DNA of 64,000 nucleotides from contig CP170502.1 of the NCBI GenBank assembly GCA_047947185.1, positions 3,844,001-3,908,000 of the forward strand. Reading direction: 5' to 3'. This document shows positions 33,508 to 42,670 of this stretch, piece by piece; positions within the stretch are counted from its first letter, which is position 1, and each line of letters starts with the position of its first letter. The notes beneath the pieces were generated by a model that saw only the letters and a list, made by a program, of their open reading frames with translations, did not search any database and was not told the origin of the DNA. A program made the translations under genes and the position numbers. Source of the DNA: JANQJA01 sp047947185 (lineage in GTDB: Bacteria > Pseudomonadota > Gammaproteobacteria > Pseudomonadales > Azotimanducaceae).

Positions 33508-35385
33508 ATGCACAACGCCTATATGTTCAGCGACTCCCTGGCCTTGTTCTCCAGGACCTGGATTTTGCTAGCGGTGCTTGCTGCCGGTGGTGCGAGCGGC
33601 CGTGAGGCTGATCCCCGCGCTGAACTCGCACTGGGCAACACGCTTTACCACTATTACCTCAATGAACCGGAAATGGCTTACGCACGGGCCAGTTATTACC
33701 AGAAACGCGGTATCGGACAGCAGTATGCCCGGGAAATTCTCCTGACCCAGGCCGGACTTGCGCTGGATATGGGCCTGCATGGAGAAGCCAGCCGTCTTAT
33801 CGAAGCCATTGACCCCTCAAGTCTGTCGGCGGATAACAGGGACCAGTTGCATTATTTTCTCGCACGGGAGGCGCATCGACGTGGGGACCTTGCGCGGCTG
33901 GGTGCGCAGCTGAACCAGATTGACACCCGTTCAGCACTGCTGAAGGGTGGAGAGGGCCGTTTTCTGGCTTCTGAATTGCAACGTTTGCGCGGTGATCTTC
34001 CAGCGGCGCGCTCGGAGGCATGGCGGATACCCCGTGACAATGTGTTTGCCAGCTATGCGCTCTACAACCTCGGTGTCAGTGCCTGGCAGTACGGGGAGGA
34101 GATGTTTGCAATGGACGTGCTCTCCCGGCTGGTGCGTTCGAAAGCCGGAACGCTTGAACAGGCGCTGCTCCAGGAACGCGGCAAGCTGGCCATGGCCAAT
34201 ATTGCCCTCAGTTCATCTTCAACCAATAGCAAGAGTGTGGAGATTGCCCGGCGTTCGCTCCAGGACATTACCACCACGACCCACTATGGACCCATGGCTG
34301 TGGCCAGGCTTGCGCAACTTGAGATGAATGAGGCGCGCTATGCGGAGGCTGCCAGGCTCTGGCAGTTTCTGGTGGTGAAGTATCCCTGGCATGAGGCTGC
34401 CAGGCAGGCGCACGTTGGACTGGCGTATGCAATTGAATTGTCCTCGGGCCAGGCTCCGGCATTTCTGGCGTACCGGGAAGCTGCCCGGCGGCTTATGGAC
34501 AGAAGCGAGCAACTTGCACTGGCCAGGGAGCAAATTAAGCATGTGTCGCCAATGCAACTGGCACACGCGCTGGTGGAAAGAGATACCGAGCCTGAACTCA
34601 TCGCGTCGCTCAGCGATATGTTTGGCCATGATGACTGGTCCCGCTGGCTTGTCAGTGAAGACACGATTGACCTGGCGTTGCGACTTCGCCGATTCGGGTT
34701 GGCAGAGGCCCGGCTGCAACAGCATCAGCAGGATCTTGGAATACTATTGGGTGTCGACGCAGAGCGGCAGTCGCAGATACGCGATAACGCCATGCGACTC
34801 GCTCGGCATGATTACCTGAAACAGTTGGCGCAACAACGCTGTTCGCTTGCAGCACAACAGGCCATGCTTGATGCCGCCCGGCGGGGTGAGTCGAGCCCTG
34901 TAGAATTTGCCACGCAAAGTGAGCGTCGCCTGCTCGCAAGACTTGATCAACTGAAAGAAACCCTGGATCGCTTTCCTTCCCGTGACAGGTCTCATCAGCG
35001 CCTTGCTCGACTTAAGGGTCGTGTCACCTACACCATTGCGGACAGTTTACCGGTACGAATTCGCCAGCAGGAGGCCAGGCTTGAGGTGTTGCTTGCTGAT
35101 CTTGCAAAAGCAGAAGGCAGGGCTCAACGGGTGCTTGTGGCAGCACATGAGCTGGGCGAAGCGGGCTCGGTCAGTCAGAGGATCAATCTTCTGAGTGATC
35201 GAACCAGCAGACTGCTGGAGTCGACAAGACACGCGGTGGAGGGAACAGGTCAGCTGCTGATTGCGGGCCTGTTGCAGGGCCTCGAGCGTGAAGCAGCCGC
35301 TATAGAAGGTGAGGTGACATATGCCAGGCTTGCGATGGCGAGGCTTGGTGATGCCCGGCTGTTGGCGGCGGAGGTCCACCCATGA
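33508..35385 (+). CDS. Exported TPR-like repeat protein
   Basis: 625-residue exported protein. The N-terminus has a hydrophobic signal (residues about 15-31, WILLAVLAAGGASG). Helical repeats of TPR type follow through about residue 330 (for example YYQKRGIGQQYAREILLTQAG, LFRL-like helix pairs, ARYAEAARLWQFLVVKYP). The C-terminal part (about 450-625) is long-helical and Arg/Gln/Leu rich, likely coiled coil. GGGAG is 12 bases before ATG 33508. Its last 4 bases overlap the next TPR lipoprotein gene. Such proteins scaffold large envelope complexes. Comparison to Glt/Agm TPR proteins of myxobacteria rests on gene context, not on detectable sequence identity. Confidence 0.83.
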   Translation: MHNAYMFSDSLALFSRTWILLAVLAAGGASGREADPRAELALGNTLYHYYLNEPEMAYARASYYQKRGIGQQYAREILLTQAGLALDMGLHGEASRLIEAIDPSSLSADNRDQLHYFLAREAHRRGDLARLGAQLNQIDTRSALLKGGEGRFLASELQRLRGDLPAARSEAWRIPRDNVFASYALYNLGVSAWQYGEEMFAMDVLSRLVRSKAGTLEQALLQERGKLAMANIALSSSSTNSKSVEIARRSLQDITTTTHYGPMAVARLAQLEMNEARYAEAARLWQFLVVKYPWHEAARQAHVGLAYAIELSSGQAPAFLAYREAARRLMDRSEQLALAREQIKHVSPMQLAHALVERDTEPELIASLSDMFGHDDWSRWLVSEDTIDLALRLRRFGLAEARLQQHQQDLGILLGVDAERQSQIRDNAMRLARHDYLKQLAQQRCSLAAQQAMLDAARRGESSPVEFATQSERRLLARLDQLKETLDRFPSRDRSHQRLARLKGRVTYTIADSLPVRIRQQEARLEVLLADLAKAEGRAQRVLVAAHELGEAGSVSQRINLLSDRTSRLLESTRHAVEGTGQLLIAGLLQGLEREAAAIEGEVTYARLAMARLGDARLLAAEVHP

Positions 35386-38219
35386 GGTGGTTCAGGTTAC
35401 CGTTCTTGTGGCTGGCGGCCAGCATGTGCCTGGGTGGTTGTGGCCTGTTGGGTACCCGTGCAGTAGTACCGGAAGCGCCGCGCGTGGGCCAGATTGGTAC
35501 AAAGCTTGTGGGTATGAAAGCCGCTGAGGTCAGGCCTGCGATGCGGGAGGCGGCACCTGACCGGGAAACAGTGCTTTCCCTGTACCGGGAAGTCTTACCC
35601 CAGGTCCCCGACACTGCCGAGCGCTTTGAGATCAGCCGGCGGATTGCGGAGCTTGAACTGCAGCGTGCCAGCGATGCGGCAGGTGCTGGTGAGGTTGTCG
35701 ACTTCCATGTTGCCATTGACGCGATCCGCTCGGTGCTGCAGGCAGCAGAGGTTAAAGTGCCTGAAGCAGGCAGAGGAGACCAATATTCATCGACGAGTGA
35801 ACTGTCGATCATTGATACCCCGGCGTCGGATGGCAGCCGCCAGGACCTGACTACCCTGCGTTACAAACTGGCTTACGCATATGACCTGACGGGTGATCCC
35901 GCTGCGGTGCGCAGCAATCTCGATCGCATTATTGCCGAAAGCCGGAATCCTGCTGAGGTGAACGAAGCCTGTTTCCGCCGCGCTGAACTGCTGTTTTCCG
36001 CCGGCGATTACCCTGCTGCTGCAGACGACTACGAACGTGTCGCAGTTGCAGACAGCCCCTACCAGTTACATGCCCAATATATGCTGGGCTGGTCCCGCTT
36101 CAAGCAGGGTGATCTTGACAGCGCTTTGCCGCCGACACTTGCTGTACTGGCTGAACTCCAGACTGATAAGCCTGCCAGGCAAGCAGACCTGCTTGCAGAT
36201 GCCACACGCATGGCGGTCCTGGCACTCGACTACCTGGACGGCGCAGCGACCCTGGCAGATTACATGGCACAGCTGGACAAGCCGGAGTGGCAGTCTTACC
36301 TCTATCGCGCCCTGGGTGACTGGTATCGGGAAAAGGAACGGTTCTCGGACAGTGCCTTGACCTGGGAGACCTTTATCGAACATAACCCCATGCATCGCGA
36401 GGCACCGCAGATTTACCTCGAGGTCATTGAAACCTACCGAAGTGCTGGATTTGTGGATGACCTGCCAACTCGCAAGCTCGATTTTATCAATCGATTTGAG
36501 CGTACTTCTGCCTTTTTTGAAGCGCATGGTGAAGCGGTGTTTGCTACCTATCGTGATACCTTAATGGCGTATGTGGACTACTTTTCAGCCCTGGCACATG
36601 CCAGGGCGCAGACGAGTGCCACGGCAGATGATTACCGGGCCGCCGCCGCCTGGTACAAACGGTGGCTCGACAACTTTGTCGGTGAGGAGGAATCTGCTGA
36701 GAAACTGTTCCTGATGGCCGAGAGCCTTAATGCCGCAGAGGACTGGTCCGGGGCAATCGGCGCCTGGCAACAACTCATTGACGTTTACCCGGATCATGGG
36801 AGGGTCAGGGAGTCGCACTATGCTGTTGTGGTCGCGACCGAAGCCTGGGCTGCGACGGCAAACCTGCCGCTGCTTGAGGAGCGCGTGACTGCCAACCTGG
36901 TATTTGCCAGCCGCTATCCGGATGACGACAGGGCCGCCACGAGCCAACTCAAGGCAGCGCAGTTGCTGTTTGACCAGGGCCAGTATGTTCGCGCCGCAGA
37001 AGCTGCAGACCTGGCCCTTGCAAACTGGACCCTGGGAGACCTGGAAGCACCGGCGCTCCTGATTTCGGGCCATAGCTGGTTTGAGCTGCTTGACTATGCT
37101 GTTGCCGAGGCCCGCTATCGCCGTCTGCTGGTGATGGATCCCAACGATGGTATTCAGTCGCGGTTGCTGGCCGCCGTATTCCGGCAGGCGGAGCTGGCGG
37201 AGGCAGAGGGTAATCTGGATGTTGCCATAGCACGCTATGCCGAACTGCTGGAGATTGCGCCCAACGATCCCGTAGCGATTGCGGCCATGTACGATGTGGC
37301 TGGTCTCTATGAACTTGCCGGCAGAGTACCGGAGGCAATCAATCAGTTGGCAGCATTTCGTGCAAGGTACCCACATCACCAATTGAACGGTGAGATACCC
37401 TTGCGCCTGGTAAGCCTGTTCGAATCGAGCGGCCGGTTCGCGGACGCGGCCCGGGAACTGGAAATTGTGCAGGCGGACCGGGAACGGGATGATGAAACCC
37501 GCAGGCTGGCCCTCTACCGTATGGGGGAACTGTACCTGGCCGCTGGGGACAGCGGCGCTGCCATCGCAACTTTCCGCAATTACGCCCACAGTTATGCAGT
37601 CCCGGTGTCGCTACGCATGGAAGCCATGCATCACCTGGACCTGCTTTATCAGCAGTCAGATGAGCCAACCAAAAGAGCCTTCTGGCTCCGCAAGAAGACT
37701 GAAATGTATGACAGTCTTGCGACGGCAGACATTACGCCAAGGATTCGTTCACTGGCGGCGGAAGCGGCACTGACCCTGGCCGGGGACAGGCTGGCAGATT
37801 TTGAGCGGGCAACACTGACCTTGCCCCTCAAGAAAAGCCTGAAAGCCAAGCGCAAGGTGATGGCTGCGGCAATAGCGGCTTTTGAGAAGGCCGCCGGTTA
37901 TGAGGTAGCTGAAGTGACCACCGCAGCAACCTTTTCCATTGGTACCATTTACCAGTCCCTGGCCAGTACATTGATGGCCTCCGCCCGTCCCGCTGGCCTG
38001 AATGACATGGAACTCGAACAGTATGAACTCCTGCTGGAAGAACAGGCTTTTCCCTTTGAGGAGCAGGCGATCGAACTGCATGAAATCAACCTGCAAAGAG
38101 GCTGGCGTAATGCCTGGGATCCCTGGATAAACCGGAGTCTTGCTGAATTGCAGCGATTGTCACCGGGACGGTATCGCCGCGATGAGCCTGCCCTTGCTGC
38201 CCTGCAGGTGCTGTATTAG
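35382..38219 (+). CDS. Large TPR-repeat lipoprotein
   Basis: 945-residue lipoprotein: signal with lipobox CLGGC (lipid Cys at residue 20), then almost wholly TPR-like helical repeats. Clear ones are EACFRRAELLFSAGDYPAAADDYERV, QYMLGWSRFKQGDLDSAL, AALLFDQGQYVRAAEAADLAL and AAVFRQAELAEAEGNLDVAIARYAELLEIAP (each shown in part). It is probably tethered to the inner leaflet of the outer membrane and faces the periplasm. It overlaps the preceding TPR-like gene by 4 bases, so the two are made together. A sequence of 16 bases starting at its stop codon (38217-38232) recurs, with one change, at the stop of the gene ending at 33490. No catalytic domain is visible. Confidence 0.87.
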   Translation: MRWFRLPFLWLAASMCLGGCGLLGTRAVVPEAPRVGQIGTKLVGMKAAEVRPAMREAAPDRETVLSLYREVLPQVPDTAERFEISRRIAELELQRASDAAGAGEVVDFHVAIDAIRSVLQAAEVKVPEAGRGDQYSSTSELSIIDTPASDGSRQDLTTLRYKLAYAYDLTGDPAAVRSNLDRIIAESRNPAEVNEACFRRAELLFSAGDYPAAADDYERVAVADSPYQLHAQYMLGWSRFKQGDLDSALPPTLAVLAELQTDKPARQADLLADATRMAVLALDYLDGAATLADYMAQLDKPEWQSYLYRALGDWYREKERFSDSALTWETFIEHNPMHREAPQIYLEVIETYRSAGFVDDLPTRKLDFINRFERTSAFFEAHGEAVFATYRDTLMAYVDYFSALAHARAQTSATADDYRAAAAWYKRWLDNFVGEEESAEKLFLMAESLNAAEDWSGAIGAWQQLIDVYPDHGRVRESHYAVVVATEAWAATANLPLLEERVTANLVFASRYPDDDRAATSQLKAAQLLFDQGQYVRAAEAADLALANWTLGDLEAPALLISGHSWFELLDYAVAEARYRRLLVMDPNDGIQSRLLAAVFRQAELAEAEGNLDVAIARYAELLEIAPNDPVAIAAMYDVAGLYELAGRVPEAINQLAAFRARYPHHQLNGEIPLRLVSLFESSGRFADAARELEIVQADRERDDETRRLALYRMGELYLAAGDSGAAIATFRNYAHSYAVPVSLRMEAMHHLDLLYQQSDEPTKRAFWLRKKTEMYDSLATADITPRIRSLAAEAALTLAGDRLADFERATLTLPLKKSLKAKRKVMAAAIAAFEKAAGYEVAEVTTAATFSIGTIYQSLASTLMASARPAGLNDMELEQYELLLEEQAFPFEEQAIELHEINLQRGWRNAWDPWINRSLAELQRLSPGRYRRDEPALAALQVLY

Positions 38220-38435
38220 GGAGACTCTGAACAGGCAGACGTTGTGGCTATTTGTTCCGAGCCTCCCTGGATTCAGTGTGGGACCCCGGGAGTGGCCCGG
38301 CGACGGGCGACTTTCGGCAAGCTCTGCGCAGGTTTATCGGGCAACAAAGTACCGCGACCGGAAGCGGACAGGCACCGACTTGGAGGCCAGATCATTGCCC
38401 GATAGAATCAACTCCCGCACTTTCCGGACGCAATC

Positions 38436-38987
38436 TTGGGCATTCAGGACTTCACTCGCTTTAATGTTGTCGGCAGTAGTGGCAGTGGCAAGTCAACCCT
38501 GGGTCGCCTGATTGCTGAACATCTTGGTCTGCCGAGAATTGAGCTGGACGCGCTTTACTGGGGGCCCGACTGGCAGGAACCCCCGGAGCAGGAATTTCTG
38601 GTCCGGGTGAGAGCTGCCCTGGATTCGGATCGCTGGGTCCTGGATGGGAATTACTCGCGTACTGTTCCTATCAAATGGCAGAGAGTTCAGGTTGTAGTTT
38701 GGCTGGACCTGCCTTATGCGGTCATTCTCTACCAGGTGATCAGTCGAACGCTGCGGCGCGTCTTCCGGCAGGAAGAGCTCTGGTCCGGGAACCGGGAATC
38801 GTTTCGCAAGGCGTTTTTCAGCAGGGATTCGGTAATCTGGTGGTCCCTCACCAACCTGGCGCGGGTGCGCAGGGGCTACGAGACTGCCATGAAAAGTGAA
38901 GACTTTGCTCACATCAGGTTTGTCAGGCTGCGCAGTCGCAGGGCTGTGCGCGAATTTGTTACGTCGCTCGGCGGTGACGGTGCCTGA
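38436..38987 (+). CDS. FlaR/adenylate-kinase-like P-loop NTPase
   Basis: 183-residue P-loop kinase-like protein of the group often annotated as DNA topology modulation (FlaR) or adenylate kinase-like. Walker A is VVGSSGSGKSTLGRLIAE (about residues 11-28), with a substrate region LPRIELDALYWGPDWQEP and WVLDGNYSRTV, and a strand with VVWLDLPYAVILYQVI. No adenylate kinase lid is present, so the substrate is unknown. The only plausible start is TTG 38436; the ribosome site is weak. It overlaps the following exonuclease III gene by about 8 bases. These two look like insertions into the envelope gene cluster, or a separate transcription unit. Confidence 0.8.
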   Translation: MGIQDFTRFNVVGSSGSGKSTLGRLIAEHLGLPRIELDALYWGPDWQEPPEQEFLVRVRAALDSDRWVLDGNYSRTVPIKWQRVQVVVWLDLPYAVILYQVISRTLRRVFRQEELWSGNRESFRKAFFSRDSVIWWSLTNLARVRRGYETAMKSEDFAHIRFVRLRSRRAVREFVTSLGGDGA

Positions 38988-39825
38988 GATCACGCCATCC
39001 ACGCCACTTCGTATCGTGAGCTGGAATGTCAACGGGCTGCGTGCCTGCGCGAAAAAGGGATTTGCTGATTTCCTGCAATCAAGTGGCGCTGATGTCGTTT
39101 GCCTGCAGGAGGTGCGCGCCTTTCCGGGGCAGTTGCCAGACGAAATTCGGGCGCCCAAAGGCTGGCATACTTTTTTTCATGCAGCCGAAAGGCCGGGATA
39201 CAGCGGCGTGGCCATCTACTCACGCAGGATGCCGGAGCGTATCAGCACGACGCTGGGTGAGGAAATCTTTGATATTGAGGGACGTTACATCGAAGTGCGC
39301 TTTGGGCGCCTGACGCTTGCCAGCGTATACTTTCCGAAAGGCAGTGGCCGGGAGCGCGATAACAGCCGTGTTCCCTACAAGCTGGCTTTTACTGACGCGG
39401 TATTCAGGCGCGCGGCGCAATGTCGCCGTTACGGCCCGACGCTGATTGCCGGAGACTACAACACCGCGCCCGCGGAGATTGACCTGGCGAGACCCGCCGG
39501 CAATCGAAACAACAGCGGTTTTCTGCCCGAGGAACGCGGCAAGCTGAACGAATTGATCAGGGCCGGCTGGGTTGACTCATTCAGACAGCGCCACCGGAAT
39601 GAGCCAGGCCACTACACCTGGTGGCGCCAGTTTGGTGGTGCGAGGGAAAAGAACGTGGGTTGGCGCATTGACTACTTTCTGGCTTCACCTTCGGCAGATC
39701 GAGCGGTTACCCAGGCTTTTGTCTGGCCTGACGTGACCGGTTCAGATCACTGCCCGGTGGGGGTCGATCTTCGCCTGCGGGCGGGTGTCGTTGGCGAGAC
39801 CCCTCACATCGCGCAGGAAAGTTGA
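38980..39825 (+). CDS. xth: Exodeoxyribonuclease III / AP endonuclease
   Basis: 281-residue cytosolic DNA repair enzyme of the ExoIII family that incises abasic sites and trims blocked 3' ends. Visible motifs are WNVNGLRAC near residue 15, the metal-binding Glu in VCLQEVRA, GDYNTAPAEIDL, GWVDSFRQ..YTWW, WRIDYFL and the catalytic GSDHCPVGVDL. The start is uncertain: GTG 38980 or GTG 38974, both inside the end of the preceding gene, fit the family length; a longer frame to 38896 does not. It is convergent with the acyl-CoA dehydrogenase-like gene and a small hairpin covers its stop codon. Confidence 0.9.
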   Translation: MPEITPSTPLRIVSWNVNGLRACAKKGFADFLQSSGADVVCLQEVRAFPGQLPDEIRAPKGWHTFFHAAERPGYSGVAIYSRRMPERISTTLGEEIFDIEGRYIEVRFGRLTLASVYFPKGSGRERDNSRVPYKLAFTDAVFRRAAQCRRYGPTLIAGDYNTAPAEIDLARPAGNRNNSGFLPEERGKLNELIRAGWVDSFRQRHRNEPGHYTWWRQFGGAREKNVGWRIDYFLASPSADRAVTQAFVWPDVTGSDHCPVGVDLRLRAGVVGETPHIAQES

Positions 39826-39841
39826 CGAACGCGAGTTCGTC
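39824..39841. terminator. GNRA-loop hairpin at a convergent gene end
   Basis: Perfect 7-bp stem GACGAAC / GTTCGTC closed by a GCGA tetraloop, overlapping the exonuclease III stop codon. The GNRA loop makes it a very stable RNA hairpin, but no T-run follows, so it may be a transcript-end stabiliser rather than an intrinsic terminator. Confidence 0.45.
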
Positions 39842-39893
39842 GACCATGTCATTTTCCAGGTATCCCGGCGCCTGGTAGGGTGTAGGATAGCGA

Positions 39894-40682
39894 TCATGTA
39901 TGGAGTCGACCACCGTACATGCCCAGCAACCGGCCATTGTTTTGCCAGTCCTCAGCCTGGCCCTCATTCAGGGTATTCGACGCCATCTGTTTTCCGAGCG
40001 ACTTTATCGCTGCATAGACCGCCGTGAACTGTGCCAGGTTGCTGTCGATACCGGCGGTGTATAGCGTCTCCAGCACCGTCGCCTGTGCCAGTGCCGCCTG
40101 AAATCTGCTTTCGTCTTCCCCGCGGAAATTCTCCCGGGCAAGGAAACCTGCGGCGGCGCTGGTGACAAAAAATGCCTCGGCAAGCCCAAATTCTCCCTGC
40201 ATCTCCGTCGTTTCAAAATCTGCCCCGTTAAAGTGGGCCCTGCCCTGGCTCAGGTCCGGCAGAAAGGTTTTCGGTGCACCGTGATCCAGCGTTACGCCGG
40301 GACTGTTTGCGCTGACGAGCAGGCAGGAACCTGCGGTCGTAACGATAAGCCAGTCCACGCAGGCACTGGCCGCAATCCAGGTCTTGCTGCCATAGAGCCT
40401 GCCGTCACGGATCTGGGCGCCGGGTAACTTACCCGACCGGTCCTCGGATGCCGCAAAAGCGTAAAAGGTGTCATCAGTGGCCACAGGAAAACAGTAGCGG
40501 ACAGCAGCCTGGTATGCCGCCAGAAAGACATATGACAGGCGATCAGCAATTGCACCGCCTTCGAAGGCCAACACAAAAAGGTTACGCTGGGGCATCCGTT
40601 GTTGCCAGGCCCGCTTGTAGTCGGCTTCGCTCTCGAAGTGGAGATCTGTCGAAATACTCCGGAAAAGCTTTTCAATATCCAC
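39894..40682 (-). CDS. Acyl-CoA dehydrogenase-like flavoprotein, short
   Basis: 262-residue protein with the middle and C-terminal pattern of acyl-CoA dehydrogenases: SKTWIAASACVDWLIVTTAGS matches the flavin/substrate beta domain (usually KxWITNG...), and the helical C-terminal part holds ENFRGEDESRFQAALAQATVLETLYTAG. At 262 residues it lacks much of the normal 380-residue length, especially the N-terminal helical domain and the C-terminal CoA-binding end, so catalysis is doubtful. GTG 40682 is chosen because AGGAG precedes it by 4-5 bases. The upstream frame (to 40799) lacks family character. It sits between the two halves of the envelope cluster on the opposite strand. Confidence 0.65.
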   Translation of the reverse strand: MDIEKLFRSISTDLHFESEADYKRAWQQRMPQRNLFVLAFEGGAIADRLSYVFLAAYQAAVRYCFPVATDDTFYAFAASEDRSGKLPGAQIRDGRLYGSKTWIAASACVDWLIVTTAGSCLLVSANSPGVTLDHGAPKTFLPDLSQGRAHFNGADFETTEMQGEFGLAEAFFVTSAAAGFLARENFRGEDESRFQAALAQATVLETLYTAGIDSNLAQFTAVYAAIKSLGKQMASNTLNEGQAEDWQNNGRLLGMYGGRLHT

Positions 40683-40927
40683 GAAACTCCTGCCCTGCCT
40701 GCTGCGACTAACCGGCAGTCTAACCTTGAGCGGTAGCAAATTGAAGATGAATGCCCTTGCATGAAAAGGACTTACGCCACCCTGTTTTGCTGTTAGCATC
40801 GAAAGTTGTTCCGCATCACAATCGCGGCCGGAACCGCCTCACAATCCTGACAATTCGAGTGGCACGAGGTCCTTGCGATAGCGGAAACTGTAAGCTCCAG
40901 TTACGAAGCTACAGGAACAAGTGAACC

Positions 40928-41605
40928 ATGCAGCACTGTTTTTTTGCGAAAACGCCGCTCGCAATTTGCGCCATCCTGTTCCTGTTAACGCTGGGCGGCT
41001 GCGCCAGCACTCACCCGGTTTCAAAGTTTGACCCCAAGCCACAGCGGGCATCAGAAGGTTCTGAATACATTGCTGCTGGCAAAAAACCTGTTTTGCCAAT
41101 CCCATCACCCGCCACTGTTGCGCTGTTTGATGCGGCAAACGAGGCACTGCAGAGTCACGATCTTGAAAGGGCTGAAACTTTGTATCAGGAGCTCCTGGAG
41201 ACTGAGCCGGGTTTCCCCAATGCCTATATGAATCTTGCGGTTGTGTTCGCCATGACAGGTCGCACTGGTGATGCCATTGCCCTCTTAGACCAGGTAATTG
41301 CCCTTGCGCCAGCAGAATGTCGGGCCTACCTTCATCGTGCCAGACTGCAGCGGGATCAGTTTCAGTTTGAGGCGTCAGAGGCCAGTCTTCTTGCCTGCAC
41401 AACCGAGGATCCGGACTTTGCTGAAGCCTACCTTGGTCTTGGCGTCCTGTATGAACTTTACATGGGACGCCTGCTCGCCGCGCGAACGGCCTATGAGCGT
41501 TATCAGGCACTGTCTGCTGTTCCTGATGAACGTGTGTCAGTCTGGATTGGCGAACTGAATCGGCGCATTGATGCCAGTCAACAGCTTGCGGCTGGAGAAC
41601 ATTGA
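40928..41605 (+). CDS. TPR-repeat lipoprotein of the TolQR-type operon
   Basis: 225-residue lipoprotein with lipobox TLGGC (lipid Cys at residue 25) and at least three TPR motifs: LFDAANEALQSHDLERAETLYQELLETEP, AYMNLAVVFAMTGRTGDAIALLDQVIALAP and AYLGLGVLYELYMGRLLAARTAYERYQAL, given here as fragments of each repeat. It is probably anchored to the outer membrane and faces the periplasm, comparable in build to PilF/GltE-type TPR lipoproteins. It is the first gene of the tight run continuing to the TolQ- and TolR-type genes; its stop overlaps the next start (TGATG-type junction). Confidence 0.86.
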   Translation: MQHCFFAKTPLAICAILFLLTLGGCASTHPVSKFDPKPQRASEGSEYIAAGKKPVLPIPSPATVALFDAANEALQSHDLERAETLYQELLETEPGFPNAYMNLAVVFAMTGRTGDAIALLDQVIALAPAECRAYLHRARLQRDQFQFEASEASLLACTTEDPDFAEAYLGLGVLYELYMGRLLAARTAYERYQALSAVPDERVSVWIGELNRRIDASQQLAAGEH

Positions 41606-41976
41606 TGAAAGCTCTCATGACGGTCTTCGAAAGGGTTTTACGGGTCACGTGGCTCAACGCTGAATGCGCCTTTTTTTGTTGCCGGAACCCGGGTCTGGTG
41701 TTGCTGGCTACTTTGCTGGTCATGCCACCGGCGTTTGCCGAAGAACGGGATCACATTTATCTGGACGAAACGGTCATTTCAGGTAACCAGGAGTTACCCC
41801 GGGTGCTCTATATCCTGCCGTGGCGTAACGAACCTGGTGAGCCCCCCAGGGCACTACCGCCGCCTGTAGGCCAGGACAGTCTGATGCAGCCAATTTTCCC
41901 CCAGGAATACCAGCGCGAGATAGCGCTGCGTGAACTTGTCAGTCAACCGGGTTCAGTAACACCCACAAAGGAGTAA
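41605..41976 (+). CDS. Small exported/anchored protein of unknown function
   Basis: 123-residue protein without a family that I recognise. A hydrophobic segment (about residues 28-45, LVLLATLLVMPPAFA) looks like a signal peptide with AFA cleavage, preceded by a long basic and Cys-containing N-region, so ATG 41617 (MTVFERVL) is an alternative start. The mature part of about 75 residues contains a Pro-rich patch (GEPPRALPPPVG). The region ILPWRNEPG may be a short conserved block. It lies between the TPR lipoprotein and the TolQ/ExbB-type gene with near-zero spacing, so it is probably part of the same complex. Predicted periplasmic. Confidence 0.72.
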   Translation: MKALMTVFERVLRVTWLNAECAFFCCRNPGLVLLATLLVMPPAFAEERDHIYLDETVISGNQELPRVLYILPWRNEPGEPPRALPPPVGQDSLMQPIFPQEYQREIALRELVSQPGSVTPTKE

Positions 41977-41982
41977 AAGATC

Positions 41983-42660
41983 ATGGACTTTGTCACCACG
42001 TTAATTCGATTTTTCCAGAATGGTGGACCGTTTATGGTCCCCATTGCCGTTGTACTCGCGATAGGGCTTGCCATTGCGCTGGAGCGTTACCTGTTTCTGG
42101 CACGGGCCATGCGAGCCAACCGATCGGACTTTGATCAGCTACTGCCCTTACTTGTCGGTGGCAAACTGCCCGAGTTGCTGAAGTTGACACAGAAACCGCG
42201 TTCGGCGGTGAGCCATCTGTACCGCGAGGGGCTGGCCCGGATGCAGACATCACGGCGCCGCCAGGATGTTGAATACGCCATGGAGGAAGGTTTGCTGGAA
42301 GCACTGCCCCAGATCGAAAAACGCACGCCCTATCTTGCCACTTTTGCAAATATTGCGACGCTGCTGGGACTGTTGGGCACAATCATAGGACTGATTGCGG
42401 CGTTTACGGCAGTCGCCAATGCCGATCCCGCCGAGAAGGCGACCCTGCTCTCGCAGAGTATCTCAATTGCGATGAACACCACGGCATTTGGCCTGATGGT
42501 GGCAATTCCGTTACTGCTTGTACATTCACATCTGCAGGGAAAAACCCGGGCGATTATCGAAGGGCTGGATATTGCCATGGTGAAATTCCTGAATTTTATG
42601 GAGCGGGAACGCAGTGAGGCTGACGTGCCCCGTGTAACCGCAGCGCCGACCAAAGCCTGA
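41983..42660 (+). CDS. MotA/TolQ/ExbB-family proton channel protein
   Basis: 225-residue inner-membrane protein with three hydrophobic segments (about residues 16-36, 120-142 and 160-182), the family pattern with a large cytoplasmic loop between the first two. TolQ/ExbB proteins form a pentamer around TolR/ExbD dimers and turn proton flow into motion. Diagnostic blocks are LATFANIATLLGLLGTIIGLIAAF (in part) and AIALNTTAFGL-like SIAMNTTAFGLMVAIPLLL. The Thr/Glu residues around the second and third helices are those that line the channel in the family. It is 6 bases after the previous gene and 10 before the first TolR-type gene. Partners are the two TolR-type proteins and the AgmX-type protein downstream. 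Confidence 0.93.
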   Translation: MDFVTTLIRFFQNGGPFMVPIAVVLAIGLAIALERYLFLARAMRANRSDFDQLLPLLVGGKLPELLKLTQKPRSAVSHLYREGLARMQTSRRRQDVEYAMEEGLLEALPQIEKRTPYLATFANIATLLGLLGTIIGLIAAFTAVANADPAEKATLLSQSISIAMNTTAFGLMVAIPLLLVHSHLQGKTRAIIEGLDIAMVKFLNFMERERSEADVPRVTAAPTKA

Positions 42661-42670
42661 GGACAATCTC

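Noticed and set aside
36585..37589. 334-codon leftward open frame opposite the large TPR lipoprotein gene
   Set aside because: It lies wholly antisense to a gene with a lipobox and repeats, has no recognisable domain, and reads like a complement of TPR codons.
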